Under the pieces are notes generated by a model. That model did no database searches. It saw only the letters and a list, made by a program, of their open reading frames with translations, and was not told the DNA's origin. A stretch of DNA of 64,000 nucleotides from Nocardioides okcheonensis. Lineage in GTDB: Bacteria > Actinomycetota > Actinomycetes > Propionibacteriales > Nocardioidaceae. This document shows, in pieces, positions 47,220-57,459 of the stretch. Made by a program: the position numbers and the translations under genes. The stretch is from assembly GCF_020991065.1 (NCBI RefSeq), contig NZ_CP087710.1, positions 496,001 through 560,000 of the forward strand, in the 5' to 3' direction. The stretch's first letter is position 1; the number at the start of each line of letters is the position of its first letter.

Positions 47220-47662
47220 GGTGACGCCGCGGAGTCCGTCGCCCGCACCCGCCCGGTCACCTTGGACGGCGAGGTCGCGCACGGGCTGCAGATAGCTGCT
47301 GACCGGCAGGCCTCACCCGCGTCCTCGCCAACCTGATCGTCAACGGGATCCGACACACCGCGGCCGACGGGACCGTCCACGTCGCCGCGCGTGGGGTCGC
47401 TGGGTCGAGCTAACCGTCACCGACGACTGCGGCGGCATCCCCGACGCCGAGCGTGAGTGCCTCTGGGGGTCGGCTACCGAGGCACCGCCGCGCGCACTCC
47501 CGAGGACCCGCGCTCCAGGACGTGCACACTTCGCGCGCAGGACTTGGCCTCGCCATCGTCAATGGCATCGTCGAGGCTCACCGCGGCACGGTCTCCGCGG
47601 AGAACCTCGCACCGACAGGGAGCCGTTTTCGAGTCGCCGTACCCGCTGTCCCTAACGACTGA
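47220..47662 (+). pseudogene. Sensor histidine kinase remnant (ATPase domain)
   Basis: The C-terminal ATPase domain can be followed through three frames: SVARTRPVTLDGEVAHGLQI, then RVLANLIVNGIRHTAADGTV (N box), then WVELTVTDDCGGIPDAE (G1), and GLGLAIVNGIVEAHRGTVSA with TGSRFRVAVPA (G2 and end). At least two frameshifts and an in-frame stop separate the pieces, and the sensor and dimerisation parts are missing. It is a dead kinase gene. Confidence 0.75.
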
Positions 47663-47884
47663 TGCGGAACCGCCCGCGCGCCCCCGTACCCGTGAACGTC
47701 ACGAAGCCGCTGCTCTGGTGCTGTTCACCGCGGCGCGCGCATATGCCGCGTGTCGCCTAGCGTGGATACAACACGCTGAAGCTCGTCTCGCATGATGAGG
47801 ATGCGAGCCGTAGGCACCTGTCCGACCGTTGGCCTTCTCGACGAACGTGGGACGGTAGTGGAAGCCGGTCTGAGGAGGTATGTG

Positions 47885-48299
47885 ATGGCGAGCAGCTTTG
47901 ATGACTGCGTGTTCTGCCGAGTGCTGCGAGGGGAGCTCCCCTCAACGGTGGTCTTCGAGGACGAGCACACTCTCGCCTTCCTCGACATCGCGCCAGCGAC
48001 AGATGGGCACACGCTGGTGGTTCCCAGGCGCCACACCGAGGACCTGCTCCCTGACGCCAGAGGACCTTTCTGCAGTCATCCGGTCAGCGCAAGCCGTGGC
48101 GCGGATCCTCGAGAACCGACTCCAGCCCGACGGTTTCAGCCTCTTCCAGTCCAACCGAGAGGCGGGCTGGCAGGACGTTTTCCACCTTCACTTCCACGTC
48201 GTCCCGCGCTGGACCGGCGACCCTCTCCGGCTGCCGTGGACGGGTGTTCCTGCGTCGGCGGAACGAACGGCTCAAGTCGCCGCCCGCCTGGGCGTCTAG
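47885..48299 (+). pseudogene. HIT-family (histidine triad) protein with +1 frameshift
   Basis: The N-terminal half (MASSFDDCVFCRVLRGELPS, VVFEDEHTLAFLDIAP, GHTLVVPRRHTEDLL) is in one frame. The C-terminal half (LTPEDLSAVIRSAQAVARIL, EAGWQDVFHLHFHVVPRW with the HxHxH triad) is in the next. The shift lies near 48045, just before CCCTGACG. The start has a strong GAGGAGG upstream. Without the shift this would be a normal 137-residue nucleotide hydrolase. Loss of function or a sequencing error are both possible. Confidence 0.82.
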
Positions 48300-48303
48300 G
48301 CGT

Positions 48304-49533
48304 TCAGCGCAGGCTAGGGGCGCTGCGGGAGTCGACGTGCTTGCGCTGCTCGGCGGGGTGGCCGCGGCGGGCGTCAAGATGTTCGCGCATGACGGTCGTC
48401 CATGCGTCGTGGTCGACCCAGCCGTTCCGCTTGGCCGCTAGGAGCTTGAGCAGGGCGTCCGCGCGGCGCTTGTTCGTCAGCCGCGCGGCTCGGTCGCCGA
48501 GGCTGAGCTCAAGGGTGCGGAAGAACTGCTCGAGCGGGCCTGTGGACACGGGTAGCCGTCGCTCGGGTCAGCACGCGCGAACGCCTAGGTACGGATGAGG
48601 CCGTCGAACTTTACGGCGGCGTTCTCTGCGGCGGCATAGCCCACATTGGCCGCGGCACGCGTGCGCAACAGCGTCCGGTAGGCGTCCCAGTTCTCCTCCG
48701 ACAGCTGGGCGTGCTTCAGCTTCCCGTGCAGCGGGTCGGTGAGGTCCTGCTGTACGACGGAGGGGAACTTGTCGGCCAAGTTCCGCTGCAGGTGCCACGC
48801 ACATCGCCACTTCTCTGCGTCCGGCCAGGCCTTGCGGACGCCATTCACCACGGCGCCGCCGCCGTCGGTGACGACCCACTGCGGCTGCCCATCGAGGGTG
48901 CCGAGCAGGCGTACCACGCTGCGGCGTTGAGCTTGGAAACGGCCTCGACCGCAGCCACGATCGAGCAGCCGCGGCCGTCGCGGGCCATGACGCCCAGGAC
49001 GTAGAAGGCCAGGACGTAGAAGGCCAGGGCGGAAGAGCCGTCGCCGAGGCGGTGCTTGAACGTGTCCTCGTCGAGAACGACAGCGGTGGACCAGGCCGTG
49101 GGTGCATACGCCGACCAGATCACCGGGGCGAACACGTCGACCCAGTCCGACACGAGTTGGCCGTGCTGGGTCGCCGGCGGCAGCTTGGTCTTCCCGTTCG
49201 AGCCCGTGCCCTGGCGCTTCTCAAGCGGACGGCCAGCGCGATCCCGCACCATCGCTGCCGTGCTGCGGTAGCTGGCACCGACCGCGACCTGGGTCAGCGC
49301 CCACGCCACGTCTCGCGCGGAGAAGCCGTCCAACCGGGGCGCTGGCTGACCCTCCCAGGTTGGAGCGTGGTCTGGCACTCGGCGCACGAGTGCGCCTCCC
49401 CGGCATTGCTCGTGATGCGTAGCAGGGTCTCCGTGAACCGGTGGCGCTCACCCGTCTTCGGTTGGCACCACCACCGCTGCCGGCGCTGGCCTTCGCGTCC
49501 GTACCAACCAGCACGAACGAAGGTCGAGTTCAT
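48304..49533 (-). pseudogene. MULE/IS1249-like transposase, broken
   Basis: Pieces in several frames: an N-terminal zinc-knuckle region (49294-49533; RRQRWWCQPKTGERHRF, CAECQTTLQP), a middle part (48930-49387; FSARDVAWALTQVAVGASYR, VVLDEDTFKHRLGDGSS), a DDE core (48585-48917; WVVTDGGGAVVNGVRKAWPD, CAWHLQRNLADKFP) and a C-terminal part (48304-48549; TGPLEQFFRTLELSLGDRAA). They are in the order of actinobacterial MULE-domain transposases. At least two frameshifts and a stop break it. A 15-bp tandem duplication (48996-49025) adds LAFYV in frame. No terminal repeats found. Confidence 0.75.
48996..49025. repeat. 15-bp tandem duplication in the transposase remnant
   Basis: AGGACGTAGAAGGCC occurs twice in a row, giving the repeated peptide LAFYVLAFYV. 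This is a likely replication-slippage event. Confidence 0.9.
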
Positions 49534-49539
49534 GTGCCT

Positions 49540-49861
49540 CTTGTCCGGGCAACTGAGAGTTTCTATCGAAACTCAAGCGTGCCACATCCCCGCTAGGCGA
49601 CATACGTCGTATGCACAAGAATGAGCAGTTCTAGGCCTTGTGGTGCTGATGCGACGACTTCCCATACGGGAGCCGGGGTCCAGGCATCCCGCGCCCGAAC
49701 CCCGCCACCCCCCGATTCCCCCGAACCATCGCCGAGATTACCCAATCTGGGGTAGGCCGAGAAGGCCTCTGCGGGATCGGTCTAGTCCTCAGCGCGCCGC
49801 AGGGCAGGCGCGACCGGGCGCTAGTGCGCCCGTTGCCGGAAGGACTCGGGACCACCCACAC
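49540..49861. other. Intergenic stretch without a gene
   Basis: About 320 bp. It contains the inverted repeat GAGTTTC-TATC-GAAACTC (near 49556-49575), which could be a terminator or an element end, and nothing else that I recognise. Confidence 0.4.
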
Positions 49862-50212
49862 TCAGAAGGAGAGGAGCCGGCGCACGACGTGGAGCAGCCC
49901 CGGGGCGTCAAAGGGCTTCTCGACGAAGGCGTCGACCGAGTCGGGATGGCAGTACCTCAGCCGTGTGGTTCCGGAGACGAGCACGAAGCGGGTCTTGCAC
50001 TCGCTGGCACGGACGGTGGCTGCCACCTCGAGACCTTCCATCCCGGGCAGCTCGTGATCCAGCACGCAGAGGTCGAACTTGCCCGTCACCAGCATCCGGT
50101 GGGCGTCCCGGCCGTCGGAAGTCGTGGTTACTTGGTGGCCGTCGCGCCGCAGCAGGGTCGCCACGAGGTCGAGCACGTCCGGGTCGTCGTCGGCAGCCAG
50201 CACCTTCGCCAT
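49862..50212 (-). CDS. Receiver-only response regulator
   Basis: This 116-residue protein is a single CheY-like receiver domain: acidic pair in LAADDDPDVLDLV, phospho-acceptor Asp in CVLDHELPGMEG, Thr/Ser in LVSGT and Lys in VEKPF. It has no output domain, so it acts in a phosphorelay or by protein contact. It is divergent from the OmpR-type regulator gene, with 121 bp between the starts. It resembles the other receiver-only protein at 56597-56983, suggesting duplication. Confidence 0.9.
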   Translation of the reverse strand: MAKVLAADDDPDVLDLVATLLRRDGHQVTTTSDGRDAHRMLVTGKFDLCVLDHELPGMEGLEVAATVRASECKTRFVLVSGTTRLRYCHPDSVDAFVEKPFDAPGLLHVVRRLLSF

Positions 50213-50333
50213 GGGTCGATCCTCGCGGGCGATGCGTCCTCATGTGCGCCCTGGCGCACCATCCTTGTGAAGCCGGCGTGAAGGCGATCGGAAGTTGTTC
50301 CGAGACCGGCGCATCGGACGTATCGTCCTGCTC

Positions 50334-51215
50334 ATGGCGCTCGCTCTCGTTGTCGAGGACGACCCGCTGGCGCAGCGGATGCTCTCGGAACTTCTCCCTG
50401 CTCTCGGTCATGGCGTGCTGGTCTCGGGAAGTGGGCGCGAGTGCTTGGAGATGGCGGCGGCTCATCGACCCGATGTCATCCTTCTCGACCTTGGGCTGCC
50501 CGACGTGCCCGGCACGGCCGTCATATCATCGCTTCGGCAGTGGACCGACACACCGATCGTGGTCGTTTCAGGCAGCCGCCAGATTCGCCGCAAAACCGAA
50601 GCGCTCGATGCAGGTGCCGACGACTTCATCGACAAGCCATTCGACGTGAGCGAACTGCGAGCCCGGATCGGTGTCGTCGAACGTCGTCTCGACGCATCCC
50701 AGCAAGGTGTCGCCCGTCGTCGGTTCGCCGACGTGGAGGTGGACTACCGAGCTCGACGCGTCCACCGCGGCACTCGCGAGGTGCGTCTGACTGAGACCGA
50801 GTGGCTGATCCTCGACGTGCTGAGTCGAGAGCCCGGCCGCGTCGTGACGCGTCGGTGGCTGTCGGCGCGCGTGTGGGGATCCCACGCCGGCTCCGAGACG
50901 CACCCGTCCTTGAGGGCCCACGTCAAGGCCCTGCGCGCGAAGCTCGGCGACGACGCCCGTGACCCTTCCTTCATCCGAACGGAGACCGGAGTTGGATATC
51001 GATGGGTCAGCGCCCCTGCCCCGCTGCCCGCTACGTCAGTCGACGACCTCGCCACACGGCTGCATCTCCTCCGCGATGACCTGCGCCGATGGCTGCAGAC
51101 CAGCACGGATCCCGGAGGGGACTGCGAGCCCGCCGAACGGGTGATAAGCCTGCTTGACGACGTGGCGAACGAGATCGACGCCATGGAAGGCCGTGATTTG
51201 AGCGAGGAGGCGTGA
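50334..51215 (+). CDS. OmpR/PhoB-type response regulator
   Basis: This 293-residue protein has a receiver domain (about 1-120; LVVEDDPLAQRML, VILLDLGLPDVPG, IDKPF) and a winged-helix DNA-binding domain (about 127-225; REVRLTETEWLILDVLSREP, VKALRAKLGDD, TGVGYRWV), as in KdpE. A further helical tail of about 65 residues follows (LATRLHLLRDDLRRWLQ), which is not usual. Its stop overlaps the GTG of the kinase gene, so they form one two-component pair. I chose the ATG at 50334. Confidence 0.9.
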   Translation: MALALVVEDDPLAQRMLSELLPALGHGVLVSGSGRECLEMAAAHRPDVILLDLGLPDVPGTAVISSLRQWTDTPIVVVSGSRQIRRKTEALDAGADDFIDKPFDVSELRARIGVVERRLDASQQGVARRRFADVEVDYRARRVHRGTREVRLTETEWLILDVLSREPGRVVTRRWLSARVWGSHAGSETHPSLRAHVKALRAKLGDDARDPSFIRTETGVGYRWVSAPAPLPATSVDDLATRLHLLRDDLRRWLQTSTDPGGDCEPAERVISLLDDVANEIDAMEGRDLSEEA

Positions 51216-53219
51216 CGGGGTCAACGGGCGTCGGACTGGGCGTAGCCGGCCACCGGCGGCTCGCTGCGGTGTTCTTCGCGGTCGCCTATGGCTTTGCGTC
51301 GCTCCTCGGACGCGCCACCGTCCTACCGGGGGGGACCGTCAGCCTCGTGTGGCCGGCCGCCGGCGTCGCCGTGCTGTGGCTCCTGTGGTCCAAACGATCG
51401 CGTCCCGTGCTCGCAGTCCTTGCCGTCGAGCACGTGGCCGTCCTCCTCATCACTGGCGCATCGCCGACCCTCGCTGCCGCGGCGACGGTGTCGACGGTCG
51501 TCCAGGCCGCGGTGGCTGTCAGCCTGCTCCGGCGCTGGCTTCCTGAGCTGCTCGGCTCTGCCGGGCACACGAGCATCCATTCGTTGCACCTGCTCGCCAG
51601 AGGGACCGGGGCCGTGATCCTCGCCTGCGGTGCGGGAGCGCTGGTCGGCGTCGCTGGACTCTTGCTTGACAGCGGCACGGTCACGTGGCAGGACGCAACC
51701 CTGTGGTTCGGTCGCCAGGTGGCCGGAGTGATGGTCGTCGGGAGCGTCGGCCACCTGACGTGGGAGCGCTTCGCCGGCCACGCCGAGCGCGTGGTAGCCA
51801 GGAGCGTGCCAGCGCGAGTCGAACTGGCAGCGCTGTGGGCCGTCTCACTGACGGTGTACCTGTCGGTGTTCTCGAGCCCACTCCCCCTCGCCTATGCCAC
51901 CATCCCGTTGTCAGTCTGGTGCGCCGTGAGGTTCTCGACCTACGCCGCCGCCGTTCATGCCGCAACGCTGGGCACCATGGCGGTGTGGTTGACCCTCAAC
52001 GGACGCGGACCCTTCTCGGGGCTCGCCGACATGGCGGTCGCCGCACTTCTTACCCAGGGCTTCGTCATGGTCGCGCTCGTCACTTCGCTGGCGCTCGGCA
52101 GCGTTCGCGATCAACGAGAAGCCGTCCTCGTCCGGCTCGCTCATGCAGAACGCACGGCCGCGGGTCGGGCTCGGGTGCTCGACGCCATGAACGAGGCGAT
52201 GACCGACGGGATGGTGCTCATCGATGCCTCGGGAAAGGTCACTCGAACCAACAGCGCAGCACGCCGACTACTCACTCGCACGTCCGCCGCAACCGCGTCG
52301 AACGCCGCGGACTATGTACTTCTCCGTACGGACGGCTCGCCGATGCCGGCGACGGACTACCCGTCTCGACGCGCCTTGGCCGAGGGCGACGTGTCGGCCC
52401 ACGACGTCCTCGTTCCACTCGACGACGGACACCGTCGTACGATCTCGGTCCGCGCCACCCGGCTCGATGATGTCGCCGATGATCCGTCCGGGGCTGCGGC
52501 CCTCGTGGTCTACCGAGACGTCACGCACGAGCGAGCTGACTCGCTCCGTCTCGCGCAGTTCGCGGAGGAGACAGCACACGACCTCCGCAGTACCCCTGAC
52601 GGCTGTCCGCGGCTGGCTCTCGATGGCCATGGACGAGCTGACCGAGGGGGCGCCCTCACCCCAAGAGATGGAGCAGCTGCTGAACAGGGCACTCATCGGA
52701 GCGGTTCACCTCGGGGAAATGATCGACAACATGCTCGACCACGCCCTAGCAGAAGGCGCCGAGCTGCACCTGGAGCCGCTGAGCCTGGGCGGACCCGGGG
52801 GCCTGGTGTCAGACGTCGGCGACCTGCTCGGCGTCCCGTCCCTGGAGGTCCGGGGGCCGTCCGGACCGATCGTGCGCGGCGACGAGCACGGAGTTCGACA
52901 GCTCCTCGCCAGCTTATTGGGCAACGCCGTCAAGTACGCCGCGCCCGAGCGCCCCCTACATGTGCATGTGGACATTGAGCGCCGGGCGAGCCGCGTAGTC
53001 GTCACCGTGTCCGATAACGGGAGGGGCATCCCCGAGCATGAGCACGAGACGGTGTTCGAACCGTTCAGTCGCGCAGGCACGGCCGGCACAGTTGCCGGAA
53101 CCGGCATCGGACTCACGCTGTGTCGCCTCGTCGTGGAACGGCACGGCGGCACGATCTCCTGCGCCAGCGGACCGACAGGCGTCGGCACGACCTTCACGTT
53201 CGACCTCCCCGCCGACTGA
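51212..53219 (+). pseudogene. MASE1-type sensor histidine kinase with one +1 frameshift
   Basis: The first frame (51212 to about 52592) holds a membrane sensor of the MASE1 type with about eight helices (FFAVAYGFASLLGR, VSLVWPAAGVAVLWLLW), a PAS-like domain (about 315-440) and the start of the HisKA box (FAEETAHDLRS). The second frame (to 53219) continues with PLTAVRGWLSMAMDEL, the N box LLASLLGNAVKYA, SDNGRGIPE and TGIGLTLCRLVVERHGG. One extra base near 52593 (in AGTACCCCTGACG) separates them. The two halves together are a complete kinase. It is either a recent pseudogene, a sequencing error or two separately translated halves. Confidence 0.85.
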
Positions 53220-54559
53220 GATCCTCGGCGGGGCGCACTCGGCGGTCGGTTCACGGTGCAACTGACCAAACGGAGTCGGGTCACGACGACTTGTCGCAAG
53301 CGGGCGACGCCGCCGCGCCAGCACCCGTCGTCAGGTGTCCTGAACGCTGAGCGTCGCGGACGCGACCGTGTCGGTGACGGACTGGAGCCGCTTGCGAATG
53401 CCGGGAGAAGGTGAAGCGTTCCTCGCATGCCGCGGAACCACGGCAACCGGAGGGCCTGTGCCTTGGCACGCTTGACGAGCGGTGCGTGGCAAGGAGCGGG
53501 GGTGCTCCCGGCCGCGGCACATTGGGTCGCGCGGGCCTCGCAACTCGGCTCAGCCACGGGTGGATCGCAGGCAGCTGGCCCGGGATACCTGTTGTGCGCA
53601 GGTTCGAACCACGAGCCCGCGCTCAACAGGATCACCGACCCAAGAGTGCCCCCTCGACCAGCGGCGGTGCGCTCGTCAGCGGAAGACAGTTGTGCAGACG
53701 ACGTGCAGCAAGTCGGTCGCATCACCCCGCCACCAGCGCGGCTACCGGTCACGGCCCCACACGATCTTCACACCTCCTCGTCGGCGGCACGAGCGCCAGA
53801 CGCCGGGACAGCGGATGCTGGTCCGGTGTCTCGTACCCATAGCGTCGTGCTGTCGATCGGGTGGATTGTCCGCGGCGGGCTTGCAGTGCCAGTCAGAAAG
53901 CCGCGGCCAGTCGTCCTGGCCATGATGGTCGCGGCGGTCACTCCTTGCCTGATCGAAGCCGGCGACCGCCCGAACAACCAGAGGGACCCCGTCGACGTGA
54001 CCCTCGCCGCCGCTGAGCCGAGCCCTCCGGCAGCTCGCGAACCGGGTCCGAGTCCCACGTGACATGCGCCGCGTCGAAGGCGCGTGCGCGGCAGGAGACG
54101 TCACCGGTACGTGCACAGCTGCCTCGTCGCTGCACACCGTCGTGCCGCGCCCCACCCTGCGCCACTTCACTGCAGCCGCGAGTCGACCGTCCGCCACCAG
54201 GTGCACGTCCACCAGGTTCTCGTGGGGAGAGTCGTCGATGGCACATCGACCACTCGCGCGCGCCGACGTGCTACCGATCGGCGCGGACGACGTCCCGGCG
54301 TCGATCTGGACCCCGCTGCGAGGAGATGGCCGCAGCCGTTGCAGCGTCGCCTCGCGGCGACATGGTCCAGCACGTCATCCGTTCTCGCCAGCGCCATGTC
54401 GAGCGTGATCGCGCACCAGCCGCGCCGCGCGGCCACGTCGTGACGGCGTCTGCTGGGATTTGCCTTCTAGAGGGGGCGCGGGGTCAAGACGAACGTGTCT
54501 GGTCCGGACCGTTTGGTCGCGGAATCCAGCTCGGCCCGTCGACCGCATCGTGCCGTCGG
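53220..54559. other. 1.3-kb stretch without recognisable gene
   Basis: Several open frames of 100-210 codons exist on both strands (for example 53427-54062 plus), but they overlap each other, are rich in Arg/Ala/Pro and resemble no protein I know. One of them has a hydrophobic segment near its end (VVLAMMVAAVTPCLIEA), which could be a relic. I treat the region as non-coding or decayed. Confidence 0.4.
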
Positions 54560-54946
54560 TTAGCCTAGCGGAGCGGCGGGGTCCGTCGACTGGCCTCTCG
54601 GACGTTGTTCCTGACCTCTTCCGCCGCGCGGGTCGTACATCGCCCGGTACACCGTCAGGTCCCTAGACACATCGTGCGGTAGGGGGAAGCCCGCCTCGGC
54701 GAGGGCGACCGCGTAGTCCTCGAGTGCAGCCCACAGCCGCCGTCGCGCCGCATCGCCCGGCGGAGAACCCGAGTGCACCGGCCGGGCTCGAGCAATCTCC
54801 ACGTCCACTCGTGCCGCAACCACGATGTCGAAAAGATGCTGCAGGTTCGACGGTCCTCGCGAGTCCACCTTGTGCCTCCCAAGGACGAGAGTAGTCCCCA
54901 TGGGAACGACGGTGCTGGAACCGCTGGCCATGGCCGGCTCACGCAC
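54560..54946 (-). CDS. Small protein coupled to the PAS kinase gene, unknown function
   Basis: This 128-residue protein (start GTG 54946, or ATG 54931) has a helical core (SNLQHLFDIVVAARVDVEIA; LWAALEDYAVALAEAGFPLP) and an Arg/Gly/Gln-rich tail. Its start overlaps the stop of the PAS kinase gene by 8 bp, pointing to translational coupling. I recognise no family; it may modulate the kinase or its regulator. Confidence 0.55.
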   Translation of the reverse strand: MREPAMASGSSTVVPMGTTLVLGRHKVDSRGPSNLQHLFDIVVAARVDVEIARARPVHSGSPPGDAARRRLWAALEDYAVALAEAGFPLPHDVSRDLTVYRAMYDPRGGRGQEQRPRGQSTDPAAPLG

Positions 54947-56375
54947 GTGCGCCGGCCGGCATGTCCAACACGAAGGTCGCCCCTCCGCCCGGAGTCGGCT
55001 CGTACGTCACGGACCCGTCGTTGAGTACCATGAGGTCCTGAACAATGTGCAGGCCGAGCCCGCTTCCTCGTTGGTGGCCACCTCGGGCCGTGTCCGACCG
55101 GGTGAAGCGGTCGAACATCCGCGGCACGAAGTCGGGTGGCACGCCGGTACCATGGTCGACCACGGACAGGTGCACCCGGTCCCCTTCGGCGTGCGAGGTG
55201 ATCCTGAGGTCTTTGCCGCCGTACTTCACGCCGTTGCTGACCACGTTGGCCAGAACGCGATCGAGGTGCTGCGGGTCCGCCCAGGCCGTCGCTCCATTGG
55301 AGACGGCGATGTCGATCGACACGCCCGGATGAGGAATGCCGCTGACGACGTCCCGGACCAGGGCGTTCAGATCAATCTCCTCCGGCACGGCCATCATGCC
55401 GTGAGCGTCGAGCGCCGACGCGGTGAGGGAGTTCGACAGGAGGTCCTCGAGCGAGGTAACCGCACGGCTGAGTCGACTCACCACACCGCGCCGCCCCTCC
55501 GTGCTCAATGACTCGTCGTCGTTGAGCAGGAGCTCGGTGTAGCCCGCGATGACCGTCGTAGGCAGGCGGAGGTCGTGAGCCAGCATCGAGGTCAGGTCGC
55601 GGAGCGAGGCCTCTCGTGCCTTGCGGTCGGTGATGTCGAGGATCTGCGAGACGAAGTACAGCGGTTCGTTGCTGTCGTCTCTGACCAGCGACACGCACAA
55701 CAGCACCCATACGATGCTGCCGGACGCCGTGAAGTAGCGCTTCTCCATCTGGTAGGTCTCGATGTCGCCCGCGAGGAGCTGCTGCAACAGGTCGAGATCG
55801 AGGGCAAGGTCGTCGGGATGGGTGATCTCCTGGAAGGTCGTGCCCAGCAGCGCGGCCTCCGAGTAGCCGGTCAGCTGGACGAGCGCAGCGTTCACCCAGC
55901 GCCACCGCCCGTCGAGCTCCACGAGCGCCTCTCCGATAGGGGCATTGTCCAGCGTCAGCCGCAGCTGGGTCTCGGACTTCTTGAGCCTCGCCTGTTCCTC
56001 GCGCGCTGCTGTGACGTCCGCCCAGAGCGCGAGCACGGCGGACGGCGTGCCCGGAGCGCCCGTCGGGCTCATCGGGGTCAGATCGACGGCGTACACCCGC
56101 CGCCCCAAGACGATGTCGCGGCGGCCGCGGCGGCCGTCGAGCGCGTCCCGGATCGCAGGGGCCAGCAGCTGCTCCAGCCCTGTCGAGAGACGATCGCCCA
56201 CAGCCGGGAACCCGAGCTCGGCTCGCGCAGGTCCTCCGACCCACCGCAGACGAAGGTCGGGGTCGACCACCATCACCGCGTCGTGCGGCATTGCCGCCAT
56301 CACGGACTCGACGTCGCCGGCACCGGACGGTGTGAGGGGACCACCCTCACTGGCTTCGACGTGGCGGCTCGACAT
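54939..56375 (-). CDS. Cytoplasmic PAS-PAS sensor histidine kinase
   Basis: This 478-residue protein has two PAS domains (about 25-130 and 145-265; the second with a PAC end, LYFVSQILDITDRKARE), a HisKA box (MLAHDLRLPTTVIAGYTELL) and an ATPase domain (VLANVVSNGVKYGGKD, VVDHGTGVPPDFVPRMFD, GSGLGLHIVQDLM). No transmembrane helix is seen, so it senses a cytoplasmic or diffusible signal. I chose the ATG at 56375; the frame is open to 56531 through a 12-bp tandem repeat that would add Ala-Ser-Pro repeats. The receiver-only gene at 56597 is divergent and a likely partner. Confidence 0.88.
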   Translation of the reverse strand: MSSRHVEASEGGPLTPSGAGDVESVMAAMPHDAVMVVDPDLRLRWVGGPARAELGFPAVGDRLSTGLEQLLAPAIRDALDGRRGRRDIVLGRRVYAVDLTPMSPTGAPGTPSAVLALWADVTAAREEQARLKKSETQLRLTLDNAPIGEALVELDGRWRWVNAALVQLTGYSEAALLGTTFQEITHPDDLALDLDLLQQLLAGDIETYQMEKRYFTASGSIVWVLLCVSLVRDDSNEPLYFVSQILDITDRKAREASLRDLTSMLAHDLRLPTTVIAGYTELLLNDDESLSTEGRRGVVSRLSRAVTSLEDLLSNSLTASALDAHGMMAVPEEIDLNALVRDVVSGIPHPGVSIDIAVSNGATAWADPQHLDRVLANVVSNGVKYGGKDLRITSHAEGDRVHLSVVDHGTGVPPDFVPRMFDRFTRSDTARGGHQRGSGLGLHIVQDLMVLNDGSVTYEPTPGGGATFVLDMPAGARA

Positions 56376-56421
56376 GGCGTCATCATGGCGTGCGGTGAAC
56401 CCGTGGTCGACCCCCGAGATC

Positions 56422-56469
56422 GGACTGGCGCTCGGGCTGGCGCTCGGACTGGCAATCGGACTGGCGCTG
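56422..56469. repeat. 12-bp tandem repeat, four copies, upstream of the PAS kinase
   Basis: Four imperfect units of GGACTGGCGCTC in a row, between the divergent kinase and receiver genes. The last unit shares GGACTGGCGCTGG with the end of the repeat array at 57460-57507. Confidence 0.85.
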
Positions 56470-56596
56470 GGGTCAACACGCCCTTGACGGCGGCCACTTG
56501 GCGCTCGCCGTGCCGTGAGGTCAGGGTTCACACCTGCTTCACAGTCGACACCGGGTTGACGCAGCCTGCGCCCTTGGATCCTGTGACAGTTGCGAG

Positions 56597-56983
56597 GTGA
56601 CCAGGACGCTTGTGGCAGAGGACGACACCGACATCCGCGAGATTGTCGTCATGCTGCTGCGCCGGGCCGGCCACCAGGTCACGGCAGTGAACGACGGGGT
56701 GGACGCTCAACGCGCTCTGGACCTTCGGGTCTTCGACCTCCTGGTCACCGATCACCACATGCCCCGGATGGGCGGCGCCGAGGTGGTCGCGCACCTGCAT
56801 CGTTCGGGGATGCGCACCCGCGCGCTGCTGATGTCGGCCGACCATCGCGTGGCCCGAATGGACGTCGTTGTGGACGGTCGCGCATCGTTCCTGCGCAAGC
56901 CGTTCGGGGGCACCAGGTTGCTTGGAGCGGTCGAAGCCCTCATGGGTCCGCCTCCCCCCGGGCGCTTCGAGATACAGCCGTAA
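56597..56983 (+). CDS. Receiver-only response regulator
   Basis: This 128-residue protein is a CheY-like receiver domain (VAEDDTDIREIVVMLL, phospho-acceptor Asp in LLVTDHHMPRMGG, LLMSADH, Lys in FLRKPF) with a short Pro-rich tail and no output domain. The GTG at 56597 follows a GCGAGG. It is divergent from the PAS kinase gene and similar to the receiver protein at 49862-50212 (both have LLRR-x-GHQVT). Confidence 0.9.
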   Translation: MTRTLVAEDDTDIREIVVMLLRRAGHQVTAVNDGVDAQRALDLRVFDLLVTDHHMPRMGGAEVVAHLHRSGMRTRALLMSADHRVARMDVVVDGRASFLRKPFGGTRLLGAVEALMGPPPPGRFEIQP

Positions 56984-57185
56984 CGAACACGGGACGCCAG
57001 ACACGGCGTGCTGCGGGATGGTGACGTCCACGTCTCGCGGCGGACGTCGACGTGGTGGTGTCCGTCGCCGAGCGGACGAAGCCGGGCGTCAGCTCGCGCA
57101 TTGATCGCGAGCTCAGCAGCTGCGAGACGATCCCCCTCTCCTGCGGGTGGCGCGTCCGTGATGTCACCGACCAGGCCCGGCAGCG

Positions 57186-57226
57186 CTGCTCTGTCCTGCT
57201 CTGTCCTGCTCTGTCCTGCTCTGTCT
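57186..57226. repeat. 10-bp tandem repeat, four copies
   Basis: Four copies of CTGCTCTGTC, the last with one change, in non-coding DNA. Confidence 0.85.
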
Positions 57227-57459
57227 TGGTGATGAGGACCGCGCTCTTGTGGTGCTCGATAGTCGATAGCAGCCCACAGACCCTGGGGGTCTACCTGCGC
57301 GGCGCTCTCGCCGGCCTTCGTGCCGGTCAGCCATGGCCCCTGCGGGTCGAGTTGGCCCAGCTCAGGCGGGCGATCCTCGTCCACACCGCCGAGCCTCGAC
57401 CGCGGCGATGGCAGTGAGTGAAAACTGAGTCGACCCGAGGGATTCCGACGACCGGCGGC

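Noticed and set aside
47885..48299. Programmed frameshift in the HIT gene
   Set aside because: The +1 point has no slippery site with stop codon of a known type, and HIT proteins are not known to use frameshifting; sequence error or decay is simpler.
53427..54062. A 211-codon plus-strand frame after the MASE1-type kinase
   Set aside because: Composition is irregular, other frames overlap it on both strands, no start signal is convincing, and I recognise no motif apart from one hydrophobic patch.
57052..57417. A 121-codon frame containing SVLLCPALSCSVL
   Set aside because: The Cys/Leu-rich part is only the translation of the 10-bp tandem repeat; the rest has no recognisable domain.
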